This document shows positions 31,061 through 38,928 of a DNA stretch of 64,000 nt, piece after piece. The position numbers and the translations under genes are program-made. Each line of letters starts with the position of its first letter. Position 1 is the first letter of the stretch. Origin of the DNA: Nocardia neocaledoniensis (lineage in GTDB: Bacteria > Actinomycetota > Actinomycetes > Mycobacteriales > Mycobacteriaceae); contig NZ_QGTL01000010.1 in NCBI RefSeq assembly GCF_003182135.1, positions 205,059-269,058 of the forward strand. Reading direction: 5' to 3'. The notes beneath the pieces are model-generated. The model did not search any database. It worked only from the letters and a program-made list of their open reading frames with translations, and had not been told where the DNA came from.

Positions 31061-31415
31061 ATGAGCACCCGTCTGTCCGCTGTCGCCCTGGTCTGCACCC
31101 TCGAGCCCTCACCCGCCGCCTCGAGCAGCGCCCTGCTCGCCGATCAGGCCCTCGACGAGCTGACCGGCCACGGCGTCGACGGTGAATCGGTCCGGATCGC
31201 CGACTTCGACATCCGGCCCGGCGCTCGACGACGTGGGATTCACCATCCCCGCCCAGGGCTGCACGTACTGGAACGGGGAGTCCATGCAGGGCGTCGACTA
31301 CGTCGACCTGTCCGAAACACCCGACCCGGTCCGCGCGACGACTCGCACCATGGCGCGCAACGCCGCCCACCTCGCCCGCCTGCTCCGCACCGAGAACTAC
31401 CCGGCGCAGAGCTGA
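31061..31415 (+). pseudogene. NADPH-dependent FMN reductase/flavodoxin remnant with internal deletion and frameshift
   Basis: From ATG 31061 the frame reads MSTRLSAVALVCTLEPSPA, then to DIRPG at about 31222, a good N terminus of an FMN-reductase-like flavodoxin-fold protein. The next recognisable piece, ALDDVGFTIPAQGCTYWNGE, is in another frame and continues to NYPAQS and a stop at 31413-31415. In intact relatives (from memory) these ends are separated by about 90-100 residues containing the flavin-binding core. So roughly 300 bp appear lost at a junction near 31222-31232, with a frame change. The product would be non-functional. A good AAGGAG site remains. Confidence 0.7.
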
Positions 31416-31532
31416 TCCCGCGATCGTCCTAAGGGAACGTTAGGAACCTCCCGCGCGGCTTCCGTCCGGCCTGTGACAGCCGACACAGTGGTCTCCGACG
31501 GCGCAAAGCCGCGCCGACAGAGGAGGTCCAAG

Positions 31533-32903
31533 GTGACAACGACACAGGCCGGTGGAGAACGGCGAGTGGTGGCGAACGTGCTGCGCGGCTCGATCGGCAA
31601 CCTCGTCGAGTGGTACGACTGGTACGTCTACGCCGCGTTCAGCGTGTACTTCGCGAAGGCGTTCTTCCCCGACGGCGATCCCACGGCGCAGCTGCTCTCG
31701 ACCGCCGCCGTATTCGCGGTCGGCTTCATCATGCGCCCGATCGGCGGCTGGGCGCTCGGGCGCTACGCCGACCGGTTCGGCCGCCGCGCCGCGCTCACGC
31801 TGTCGGTCACCGTGATGGCCGCCGGATCGCTGATGATCGCGGTGACCCCTGGCTTCGGCACCATCGGCATCGCGGCTCCGGTGCTGCTGCTCATGGCCCG
31901 GCTGCTGCAGGGCCTCTCGGTCGGCGGCGAGTACGCCACCAGCGCCACCTATCTGTCGGAGGTGGCCTCGCCCGGCCGCCGCGGCTTCTACTCCAGCTTC
32001 CAGTACGTGACCCTGGTCGCGGGCCAGCTCACCGCCCTCGGCGTGCAGATCGTCCTGCAGCAGGTGCTCACCGCCGAGCAGATGTACAGCTGGGGTTGGC
32101 GCATCCCGTTCCTGATCGGGGCGGGCGGCGCGATCGTGGTCATGCTGCTGCGACGCGGGATGGACGAATCCGATTCGTTCAAGGCCATCGCGGGGTCGGC
32201 CGAGTCCACCGCCGCGGCCACGAGCAGCGCGCGCGGCTCGCTGCGGGTGCTGCTGCAGTACCCGCGGGAATGCCTGCTGGTGGTCGGCCTGACCATGGGT
32301 GGCACCGTGGCGTTCTACACCTACACGACCTACATGCAGAAGTTCATGATCAACACCTCGGGCATCTCCAAGGACACCGTCGCCTGGATCAACTTCCTCG
32401 CGCTGCTGGTGTTCGTGGTGCTGCAGCCGATCGCGGGCGGTCTGTCGGACCGGGTGGGTCGCCGCAAGCTGCTCATCTTCTTCGGCGTCGCCGGCACGCT
32501 GCTGACGGTGCCGATCATGTCCGTGCTCGCGCACACGTCCAACCCGTTCGCGGCCTTCGGCCTGATGATGACCGCGCTGGTGATCGTCACCGGCTACACC
32601 TCGATCAACTCGATCGTGAAGGCCGAACTGTTCCCGACCAAGATCCGCGCGCTCGGCGTCGGACTGCCCTACGCGCTCACCGTCGCCGTGTTCGGCGGCA
32701 CCGCCGAGATGATCGCGCTGGCACTGAAGAAGGCCGGTCTGGAGTCGCTGTACTTCTTCTACGTCGCCGGGTGTGTCGCGATCTCGCTGCTCACCTACTA
32801 CTTCATGCGGGAGACCTCGACCGAATCGACCATCGACGCCGAAGGCACCGTCGCGGCCGACCCGGTCGAGCCGGAACCGGCGATGGCCGCCGTGCGTGGC
32901 TGA
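31533..32903 (+). CDS. MFS transporter of the metabolite:H+ symporter (MHS) family
   Basis: 456 residues, 12 membrane segments. GNLVEWYDWYVYAAFSVYFAKAFFP and RPIGGWALGRYADRFGRR are MHS signatures shared with alpha-ketoglutarate (KgtP), citrate and proline/betaine symporters. The GG-EYATSATYLSE loop is also present. It probably imports a carboxylate with protons. A GTG start at 31533 follows GAGGAGGT; the longer GTG start at 31473 is less likely. It directly precedes a two-component system, which may sense its substrate. Confidence 0.85.
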   Translation: MTTTQAGGERRVVANVLRGSIGNLVEWYDWYVYAAFSVYFAKAFFPDGDPTAQLLSTAAVFAVGFIMRPIGGWALGRYADRFGRRAALTLSVTVMAAGSLMIAVTPGFGTIGIAAPVLLLMARLLQGLSVGGEYATSATYLSEVASPGRRGFYSSFQYVTLVAGQLTALGVQIVLQQVLTAEQMYSWGWRIPFLIGAGGAIVVMLLRRGMDESDSFKAIAGSAESTAAATSSARGSLRVLLQYPRECLLVVGLTMGGTVAFYTYTTYMQKFMINTSGISKDTVAWINFLALLVFVVLQPIAGGLSDRVGRRKLLIFFGVAGTLLTVPIMSVLAHTSNPFAAFGLMMTALVIVTGYTSINSIVKAELFPTKIRALGVGLPYALTVAVFGGTAEMIALALKKAGLESLYFFYVAGCVAISLLTYYFMRETSTESTIDAEGTVAADPVEPEPAMAAVRG

Positions 32904-32949
32904 CCGTCCGGCATCCGCGCCGGTCCTGCCCCTGTGGGAGGATCGGCGC

Positions 32950-33609
32950 GTGCGGCTTGCGGTGGTCGAGGACGACGACGGAGTGGGCGACGCCCTGGTG
33001 GAGGCGCTGTCCGCGCGGGGCTACCGGGCCGAACGGCTGCGCCGCGGCGCCGATCTGCTCATCGCCCACCGCGACTACGACGCCGTGCTTCTCGACCTCG
33101 GGCTGCCCGACGCCGACGGATTGCAGATCTTGCGCCAACTGCGTGAGGTCAGCGCGATCCCGGTACTGATCCTGACCGCCCGCAGCGACGAGCGGTCCAT
33201 CGTGCGCGGTCTGCGCGGCGGCGCCGACGACTACGTCGTCAAGCCACCCCGCATCGCCGAGCTGATGGCGCGGCTCGAGACCGTGCTGCGCCGGGCCGCC
33301 GCCGTCGCCGTGCGGGCCAGGACGGAGGTCGTCACCGGTGATGTCCGGGTGGACCTGCGGGCCCGCGTGGTCGAGGTGGCCGGAGCGCCGATCGCGCTGA
33401 CCCAGAAGGAATTCGAGCTCGTCGAGGTGCTGGTGGAGCGACCGGGCGCGGCGGTGAGCAGGCAGCAGCTGATGGACCGCATCTGGGGCGACGCGTTCGT
33501 CGCGGTCTCGCGCTCGCTCGATGTCCACATGACCGGGCTGCGCGCCAAGCTGGGCCGTCCGGGCCTGATCACCACCATCCGCGGCTACGGCTACCGGTGG
33601 GGCGAGTGA
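32950..33609 (+). CDS. OmpR/PhoB-type response regulator
   Basis: 219 residues. In the receiver domain, VVEDDD binds Mg, the phospho-acceptor Asp is in AVLLDLGLPDADG, Thr is in LILTARS, and Lys is in DYVVKPP (PP instead of PF). The C-terminal winged helix runs from about residue 130 (LTQKEFELVEVLVERPGAAVSRQQLMDRIW, then SRSLDVHMTGLRAKLG and TIRGYGYRW). GTG start at 32950. The sensor kinase gene begins 16 bp later. TctD-like regulators of carboxylate uptake share this layout. Confidence 0.9.
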   Translation: MRLAVVEDDDGVGDALVEALSARGYRAERLRRGADLLIAHRDYDAVLLDLGLPDADGLQILRQLREVSAIPVLILTARSDERSIVRGLRGGADDYVVKPPRIAELMARLETVLRRAAAVAVRARTEVVTGDVRVDLRARVVEVAGAPIALTQKEFELVEVLVERPGAAVSRQQLMDRIWGDAFVAVSRSLDVHMTGLRAKLGRPGLITTIRGYGYRWGE

Positions 33610-33625
33610 GCACCGGAGGACCGCC

Positions 33626-35047
33626 GTGCGGCGCAGGCTGCTGAGCGCGCTGACCGTCTTCGCCGCCCTCGCGGTGCTGGCGTTCGCCGTGCCGTTGTCG
33701 CTGACCGCCGCGACCAGCCGCACCCAGCAGCTGGTGCTCGGCCGTTCCGGCGACGCCGACCGCTTCGCCACCCTGGCCGACGCGGCCGGGTCGGCGGGCG
33801 GCGTGCGGGCGCTGGCCGAGGAGGTCACCCGCTATCACGAGCTGTACGGCGAGAACGTGCTCGTCGTCGATGCCCGCGGCGCGCCGATCGTCAATGCCGG
33901 TGTCGCGGTGGACGATCCACGGATCCGGGCCGCCGTGGCCGCGGCCCGGCGCAACCAGCGGCCCCAACAGGTGGACCGGCTGACGCCCTGGGGCGCGCCG
34001 GACATGCTCATCGCGCGCCCGGTCGGCACGGGTGTGCAGGTGAACGGCGCCGTCGTGATCGAGGCGTCCACGGCGGCCGCGCGCACCGCGATCGCCCGGA
34101 TGTGGGCGGTGATCGCGGTCGGCGCGCTCGGCGCGATGGTGGTGTTCGTGCTGCTGGCACTGGTGCTGAGCCGGTGGGTACTGCTCCCGCTGGCCGCCAT
34201 GTCGGACGCGGTCACCGACCTCACCGCGACCCTGCCCAAACCACGCGGGCGCGCCCCGATCACCCGGCGCTACGGCGGACCACCCGAGGTCAGGGCCCTG
34301 GCCGAGTCCGTCGACGCGATGGCCACCGCCGTGGCCGACTCCGCGGACGCGCAGCATCAGCTCGTCGCCGACACCGCCCATGCCATGCGGAATCCCCTCG
34401 CCGCCTTGACGATTCGGCTCGACTCGCTGGAAGCGGCGGTCCCCGCCGCCGCGGCGCCGACCTTCCGCGGCGCCACCGCGGAGGTGGAACGGCTCACCGC
34501 GCTGCTCGACGACCTGCTGCGGCTGGCCGTCGCCGAGACACCCGCGGCCTTCGGCACGACGGCCTCCGCCGCGGAGCACTGCGATCCGGCGCAGGTCGTC
34601 GCCGATCGCCTCGACGCGTGGACCTCCGCGTTCGACGAGGCGGGGGTGCGGCTCAGCGCCGCGCCGCCGTCCTGCGCCGCCGGGCCGGGCGACGAGCGCT
34701 CCGTCGCCGCGATCAGCGCCGCCGCGCTCGCCCAGATTCTCGATGTGGCCCTGAGCAATTCGTGCCGGTACGCGGGATCGGGCGCGCACACGGTCGTCAC
34801 GGTGTCGCCCGAGGCGGGCGCGGTGACGGTGCGCGTCGCCGACGACGGCCCCGGCGTCGCCCTCGACGAACTCGACCGGCTCACCGCCCGGTTCTTCCGC
34901 GGTTCCGCGGCCGCCGCGGGCGGCACGGGTCTGGGCCTGTCGATCGCCCAGGCCCTGGCCAAGGCGCGCGGCGGCGAGTTGACGGTCGAGGCGGTGCGCC
35001 CGCACGGTCTCGCCGTCGCGGTCCGCGTCCCGGCGGTGGCGCGATGA
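33626..35047 (+). CDS. Membrane sensor histidine kinase
   Basis: 473 residues. Segments at about 9-28 and 154-178 flank an extracytoplasmic sensor of about 125 residues. A HAMP linker follows, then the dimerisation helix with phospho-His in DTAHAMRNPL (the usual SHELRTPL varies). The catalytic domain has N in ALSNSCRYAG, G1 in VADDGPGV and G2 in GGTGLGLSI. GTG start after GGAGG. The stop overlaps the ATG of the TAXI lipoprotein gene (ATGA), so the sensor and binding protein are made together. Ligand unknown. Confidence 0.9.
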   Translation: MRRRLLSALTVFAALAVLAFAVPLSLTAATSRTQQLVLGRSGDADRFATLADAAGSAGGVRALAEEVTRYHELYGENVLVVDARGAPIVNAGVAVDDPRIRAAVAAARRNQRPQQVDRLTPWGAPDMLIARPVGTGVQVNGAVVIEASTAAARTAIARMWAVIAVGALGAMVVFVLLALVLSRWVLLPLAAMSDAVTDLTATLPKPRGRAPITRRYGGPPEVRALAESVDAMATAVADSADAQHQLVADTAHAMRNPLAALTIRLDSLEAAVPAAAAPTFRGATAEVERLTALLDDLLRLAVAETPAAFGTTASAAEHCDPAQVVADRLDAWTSAFDEAGVRLSAAPPSCAAGPGDERSVAAISAAALAQILDVALSNSCRYAGSGAHTVVTVSPEAGAVTVRVADDGPGVALDELDRLTARFFRGSAAAAGGTGLGLSIAQALAKARGGELTVEAVRPHGLAVAVRVPAVAR

Positions 35048-35961
35048 GCGCGGCGCGGATCAGCCGCCGCCGGATGCTGGCCCTGGCCGCGCTGGCGTCG
35101 GCGGGTGTGTTCGGCTGCGGTGCGGACAGCCCGCCGACGGTCCGGCTGGCCTCCGGGGAGGACGGCGGGTTCTACTTCGCCTTCGCCCGGCTGCTGGCGT
35201 CCGCCGCGCGCGAGACCGGCGACCTGCGCATCGAACCGGTGGAAACCGCGGGCTCGCAGCAGAACCTGCGGATGGTGGCCGACGGGGAGGTCGACGCGGC
35301 ACTGGCGCTGGCCGACTCGGCGAGCGATTTCGGCGGGCGCGTGGTGGCGCTGGGCCGCGTGTACGAGAACTATCTGCAGCTGGCGGTCCGCGCCGACGGC
35401 CCGCTCACCCGGGTCGGCGACCTGCGTGGCCGCCGCGTCAATCTCGGTGCCGCCGGCTCCGGCGCCGCCGCCACCGGCGAGCGCCTGCTGAGCACGGCCG
35501 GACTCGACCCCGCCGACGTCATCATCGAACACCAACCGTTGCGGGCGGCCGCCCAGGCACTGACCGACGGCACCATCGACGCCCTGCTGTGGGCCGGTGG
35601 CGTGCCGACCGCCGCGCTCACCGTGCCCGATCCCATGCGGCTGCTCGATCTCGGCGAGCTGGCCGGCCCGATGCGCGAGGCCTACGGGCCCGTCTACGAC
35701 CGCGTCGCGATTCCGGCCGACGCCTACCCCGGCGGTCCGGCGGTCCACACGATCGGGGTGGCGAATCTACTCCTCGCCACCGTCACCCTGCCCGACGAGA
35801 CCGCGGGCGCCATCGTCGACCTGCTGGTCCAGCACGCCGACGCGCTCGTTCCCGCCGAGGCGGCCGGTACGCAGTTCCTCGACGGACGCTTCCTCATCGG
35901 CACCGGCACCGTCCCGCTGCACCCAGGAGCGGCCGCGGCCTACCGCCGCCGGCACGGCTGA
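35044..35961 (+). CDS. TAXI-type solute-binding lipoprotein
   Basis: 305 residues. A leader with RISRRRMLALAALASAGVFGCG has an Arg-rich Tat-like start and a lipobox ending at Cys near residue 25. The mature part matches TAXI proteins: VRLASGEDGGFYFAFARLLA, ETAGSQQNLRMVADGEVDAALA, VNLGAAGSGAAATGERLL and the YLQLAVRADGPL strand. TAXI proteins usually feed TRAP transporters; no TRAP membrane gene is nearby. Coupling to the kinase suggests it presents the ligand to the sensor, as seen for tripartite tricarboxylate-binding proteins. This function is inference. Confidence 0.85.
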   Translation: MSAARISRRRMLALAALASAGVFGCGADSPPTVRLASGEDGGFYFAFARLLASAARETGDLRIEPVETAGSQQNLRMVADGEVDAALALADSASDFGGRVVALGRVYENYLQLAVRADGPLTRVGDLRGRRVNLGAAGSGAAATGERLLSTAGLDPADVIIEHQPLRAAAQALTDGTIDALLWAGGVPTAALTVPDPMRLLDLGELAGPMREAYGPVYDRVAIPADAYPGGPAVHTIGVANLLLATVTLPDETAGAIVDLLVQHADALVPAEAAGTQFLDGRFLIGTGTVPLHPGAAAAYRRRHG

Positions 35962-36068
35962 CGCCGCCGCCGGGCGGATCGGCGTCCCGACCACCGCGGG
36001 CCTCGATGGTTTGCCGCGGGGATGCCGGGTACACGCGCCGCACATCCCTACGATCCGGAGGTCTGCTC

Positions 36069-36548
36069 ATGAAGACACGGTCAGTGCGTCTCGGTATCGG
36101 CGCGGCGGCGGCCGCCACGGCGGCCGTCGCGGCGGCAGGGCACGCGGCCGCGGCCCCCGCGTCGGTGGTCATCGACGGGAACATGCAGGTGATGGGAATG
36201 AACATCCTGCACGTCGATGCCACCGGGCAGGGCGACGGTCCCGCCACCGGTACCTATGTCGCCACCGCAAAGCTCGGCGACATGCCGCTGCCGGTGAAGG
36301 TCACCGGACCCGTCACCTGTCTGCGGGTGCAGGGCGACACGGTCTCGCTGGTCTATCCGATCACCACGACCGAACCGGTGATGATCTTCGCCCCGGATTC
36401 GATGGCCATCCAGATCACGGTCACCAAGGGCCGCGACGGCGCCCCCGACATGATCGGCTACGGCACGCCGATGCCGACCACGTCGTTCCGCGACTGCCTC
36501 CCCGGGCCCACTCCCCTGGTCTTCGACGGCACCGTCGCCATCAGCTGA
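36069..36548 (+). CDS. Secreted hypothetical protein
   Basis: 159 residues. A signal peptide (MKTRSVRLGIGAAAAATAAVAAAGHAAA, cleavage near AAAPAS) is followed by a beta-rich domain: VVIDGNMQVMG, TGTYVATAKLGDMPLPVKVTGPVTCLRVQG, VSLVYPITTTEPVMIF. Two cysteines (VTCLR, RDCLP) may pair. The pattern is typical of small exported nocardial proteins of unknown function. A clear GGAGG precedes the ATG. 107 bp separate it from the TAXI gene on the same strand. Confidence 0.8.
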   Translation: MKTRSVRLGIGAAAAATAAVAAAGHAAAAPASVVIDGNMQVMGMNILHVDATGQGDGPATGTYVATAKLGDMPLPVKVTGPVTCLRVQGDTVSLVYPITTTEPVMIFAPDSMAIQITVTKGRDGAPDMIGYGTPMPTTSFRDCLPGPTPLVFDGTVAIS

Positions 36549-36585
36549 CCCGGCTGACCCGCCATCGGCGGTGCGACAGCACACC

Positions 36586-37194
36586 TCAGGACGCCGCGTC
36601 CCGCGGGGCAGCGGTCGCGAGCTGGATCGTGGCGAGCAGTTCGGTGGCGCAGGCGCTCAGGTCGAAGTCGGGACGGGCGGCGGCGCGCAGGATGACGCCG
36701 TTGCGGAGGGAGAGGATGAACCCGGCCATCAGGTCCGGATCGAACGCCCGGAAGTCGCCGGCGCGCTGCCCCTCCGCCAACAGGTCGGCCAGCTTCGCGC
36801 GATCCGAATCCGCTTGCCTGTCACGGGTTTCGGGGTCAGCGGCGACGGTCTGCAGCTGCAGCATCGTCACCAGGTGATTGCGGTGCTCGCGGATGAACGC
36901 GCAGTTGGCGGTCACGAAGGCGGCGAGCCGTTCGGCCGGGGTGCCGTGGTCGGTGCGCGCGGCGACGAAGGTGGTGAAGTCGGCCATGATCGTCCCGAGC
37001 ACCTCGGTCATCAGGTTCTGCTTGCTCGCGAAGTGGTAGGAGATCAGGCCCGTGCTGCTGAGCCCCGCGGCGGCGGCGATGGCACTGAACGACGCACGGG
37101 CATAACCGTTCTCGGCGATGGTGTCGATCGCCGCCCGCACGATCTGGGCGCGGCGGGCGCGCTCGATCGCCGTCGGCACCGTCCGCTTCCTCAT
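36586..37194 (-). CDS. TetR family regulator of the fucosidase gene
   Basis: 202 residues. The helix-turn-helix reads IVRAAIDTIAENGYARASFSAIAAAAGLSSTGLISYHFASKQNLM. A helical ligand domain follows (ADFTTFVAARTDHG, then HLVTMLQLQTVAAD). Its ATG overlaps the fucosidase stop by 4 bp, so it is translated from the same mRNA and probably represses it. The palindrome at 38678-38697 upstream of the fucosidase gene is the likely operator. The effector may be a fucoside or another sugar derivative (inference). Confidence 0.87.
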   Translation of the reverse strand: MRKRTVPTAIERARRAQIVRAAIDTIAENGYARASFSAIAAAAGLSSTGLISYHFASKQNLMTEVLGTIMADFTTFVAARTDHGTPAERLAAFVTANCAFIREHRNHLVTMLQLQTVAADPETRDRQADSDRAKLADLLAEGQRAGDFRAFDPDLMAGFILSLRNGVILRAAARPDFDLSACATELLATIQLATAAPRDAAS

Positions 37195-38651
37195 CGCGGG
37201 CCGATCGCCAGCACGTAGGCGTGCCGCTGCGGTGGCGCCTCGGAGGGCAGGTCGATCGCCAGATCGGTGCCGTCCTGGCGCCACTCGAGTTCGGCCTGCC
37301 CGCCGACGAGCCCGACCGTGCCGGGAGGCGGTAGCCGGACATCCCGGAGGATCACCGCACCACCGGGCTGGTCCGCGAGCACGATCGCGAAAACCGTGCC
37401 GTCGGCACCGCGGGTGAACCTGACCCGCGCGCCCGAGGCGGTCGTGGTCGACGGCCGCTCCCACGGCGTCGTGTCGTAGATCGCGGCCGCGTTCCTGGCC
37501 AGCCATGCGCCGAGGGCGCGCAACGGCGCCAGTTGCAGCTCCGGGATCCGCCCCGCGCCGTCGGGGCCCACGTTGAGCAGCAGATTCCCGCCCTTGGCGA
37601 CCACGTCGGCGAACAGGTGGATGAGCTCGGCGCCGGTGAGGGTGTCGGCGGCGGTCTCCTGCGCGTTGTAACCGAACGAGCGACCCAGCCCGCGGGTGAG
37701 CTCCCAGGCGCCGGCCGGGGCGATGGCAGGGGGCGTGTATTCGTGGGTCTCGATGTCGTAATGGAAGTTCTTGGCCGGTTCGGGAATCTCGGTGCCACGC
37801 GCGGCCATCACCTTCAGCGCCACATCGAGGAACCGCAGATACACCGCGCGCGCCACCCGGTTGCCCGGCAGTGCGGGTTGGACCCAGCGGTCGTTGACGA
37901 GGCCGTCGTCGACCGTGTCGTAGAAGTGGGCCATGATCTCGTGCGGGTCGACCTCCGCGGGCCAGCCCATGTCGTTCCACAGGATCGAGGGCCGATAGGT
38001 GTCGATCAGTTCGCGCCACTGCGCCGCCGCGTAGCGGGCGTAGCCGGGGCCAAGCGCCTGGTGGCGGAGGAGGTCGGTCATGGTCCGCATCGGGTCCTTC
38101 CGGAACGACCAGTCCATCCCACCGCAGTAGTACAGGCCCATCCGCAGGCCCTCCGCCCGGACCGCCCGCGTCAGGTCGCCGACCGGGTCACGGCCCGCAC
38201 CCGAGTTCCGCGGGCGGTACGGATGCTCGACCGCGGTGGGCCACAGCGGGTAGCCGTCGAGGTGGCGCGTGACCAGGACGACGTACCGCGCACCGACCTC
38301 GGCGAAAACCCTTGCCCACCCGGCGAAGTCGACGTCGCGCGCCGCCTGTTCGAACGGCGGGCCGAACTCGGCGTAGGACGCGTCACCGTAGGTCGCCGCG
38401 TGATGGATCGCGGTCGGTGAGCCGGGTACCCGCAGGGAGTTCCGATACCACTCCGCGTACGGGATCCGGTCCGCCGTGGTCTTCCCTGCCGTCAGGTCCC
38501 GCATGAACGCGGTGTAGTCGGCCTCGGTGCGCTCGGCATAGGCAGGCACCGAGTACAGGCCCCAGTGCACGAAGATCCCCAGCTTCGCTTTCCGGTACCA
38601 CGCCGGGACCGGCCGCGCCCCCAGCGATTCCCTGTCCGGCGCGTATGTCAC
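37191..38651 (-). CDS. GH29 alpha-L-fucosidase, cytoplasmic
   Basis: 486 residues. The GH29 opening is KLGIFVHWGLYSVPAYAE and YAEFGPPFEQAARDVDFAGWARVFAEVGARYVVL, with LWPT and GLYYCGGMDWSF further on. The nucleophile Asp is in SILWNDMGW at residue 227, and GGNLLLNVGPDGAGRIP is the family's late motif. No signal peptide, and the C-terminal carbohydrate-binding modules of secreted members are replaced by a short beta-domain, so it acts on imported fucosides. No sugar transporter is adjacent. The GTG start has GGAGG 7 bases upstream. Confidence 0.9.
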   Translation of the reverse strand: MTYAPDRESLGARPVPAWYRKAKLGIFVHWGLYSVPAYAERTEADYTAFMRDLTAGKTTADRIPYAEWYRNSLRVPGSPTAIHHAATYGDASYAEFGPPFEQAARDVDFAGWARVFAEVGARYVVLVTRHLDGYPLWPTAVEHPYRPRNSGAGRDPVGDLTRAVRAEGLRMGLYYCGGMDWSFRKDPMRTMTDLLRHQALGPGYARYAAAQWRELIDTYRPSILWNDMGWPAEVDPHEIMAHFYDTVDDGLVNDRWVQPALPGNRVARAVYLRFLDVALKVMAARGTEIPEPAKNFHYDIETHEYTPPAIAPAGAWELTRGLGRSFGYNAQETAADTLTGAELIHLFADVVAKGGNLLLNVGPDGAGRIPELQLAPLRALGAWLARNAAAIYDTTPWERPSTTTASGARVRFTRGADGTVFAIVLADQPGGAVILRDVRLPPPGTVGLVGGQAELEWRQDGTDLAIDLPSEAPPQRHAYVLAIGPR

Positions 38652-38677
38652 GACCGACCCTCCACTCAGCGAACCAT

Positions 38678-38717
38678 TTTTGCTTACCCGAGCAAAACTA
38701 GCACGCGCAAGCAAAAA
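38678..38717. promoter_or_regulatory. Operator of the fucosidase-TetR operon
   Basis: TTTTGCT-N6-AGCAAAA at 38678-38697 is a perfect inverted repeat with 7-bp arms, typical of TetR operators. A third copy of the half-site (AGCAAAAA, 38710-38717) lies 19 bp further upstream as a direct repeat. These are the most AT-rich elements in the area and sit 27 bp before the GTG of the fucosidase gene, where they would cover the promoter. Confidence 0.6.
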
Positions 38718-38758
38718 TGATCAGCGACCGATCCGAGCGAGGCCCGAACGCTCGGCTC

Positions 38759-38869
38759 TCAGGGCAGGATCGAGTCGACGTAACCGCCGTCGACCCGTAG
38801 CGCCCCACCGGTCTCGCGAAGGTTCCCGGTGACCGGGAGGCGCCGTACTGGATCGGGGTGTCCGGTACC
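38759..38869 (-). pseudogene. C-terminal remnant of a short-chain dehydrogenase
   Basis: On the minus strand the frame ending at 38759 reads HPDPVRRLPVTGNLRE, then TGGALRVDGGYVDSILP and a stop. The last part is the standard C terminus of a classical SDR (TGxxLxVDGGYxxS). Intact SDRs have about 15-20 residues (ANAVxFLxSDxASF...) between the two pieces, which are missing here. No N-terminal Rossmann or YxxxK part exists upstream. It is therefore the tail of an SDR gene that has lost most of its length. The luciferase-like gene starts 60 bp further on the other strand. Confidence 0.6.
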
Positions 38870-38928
38870 GAAGGTGGGCACGACGCCGTGGGTCCGCTCG
38901 CGGCACCGTTTCGACGAGGAGACGCACC

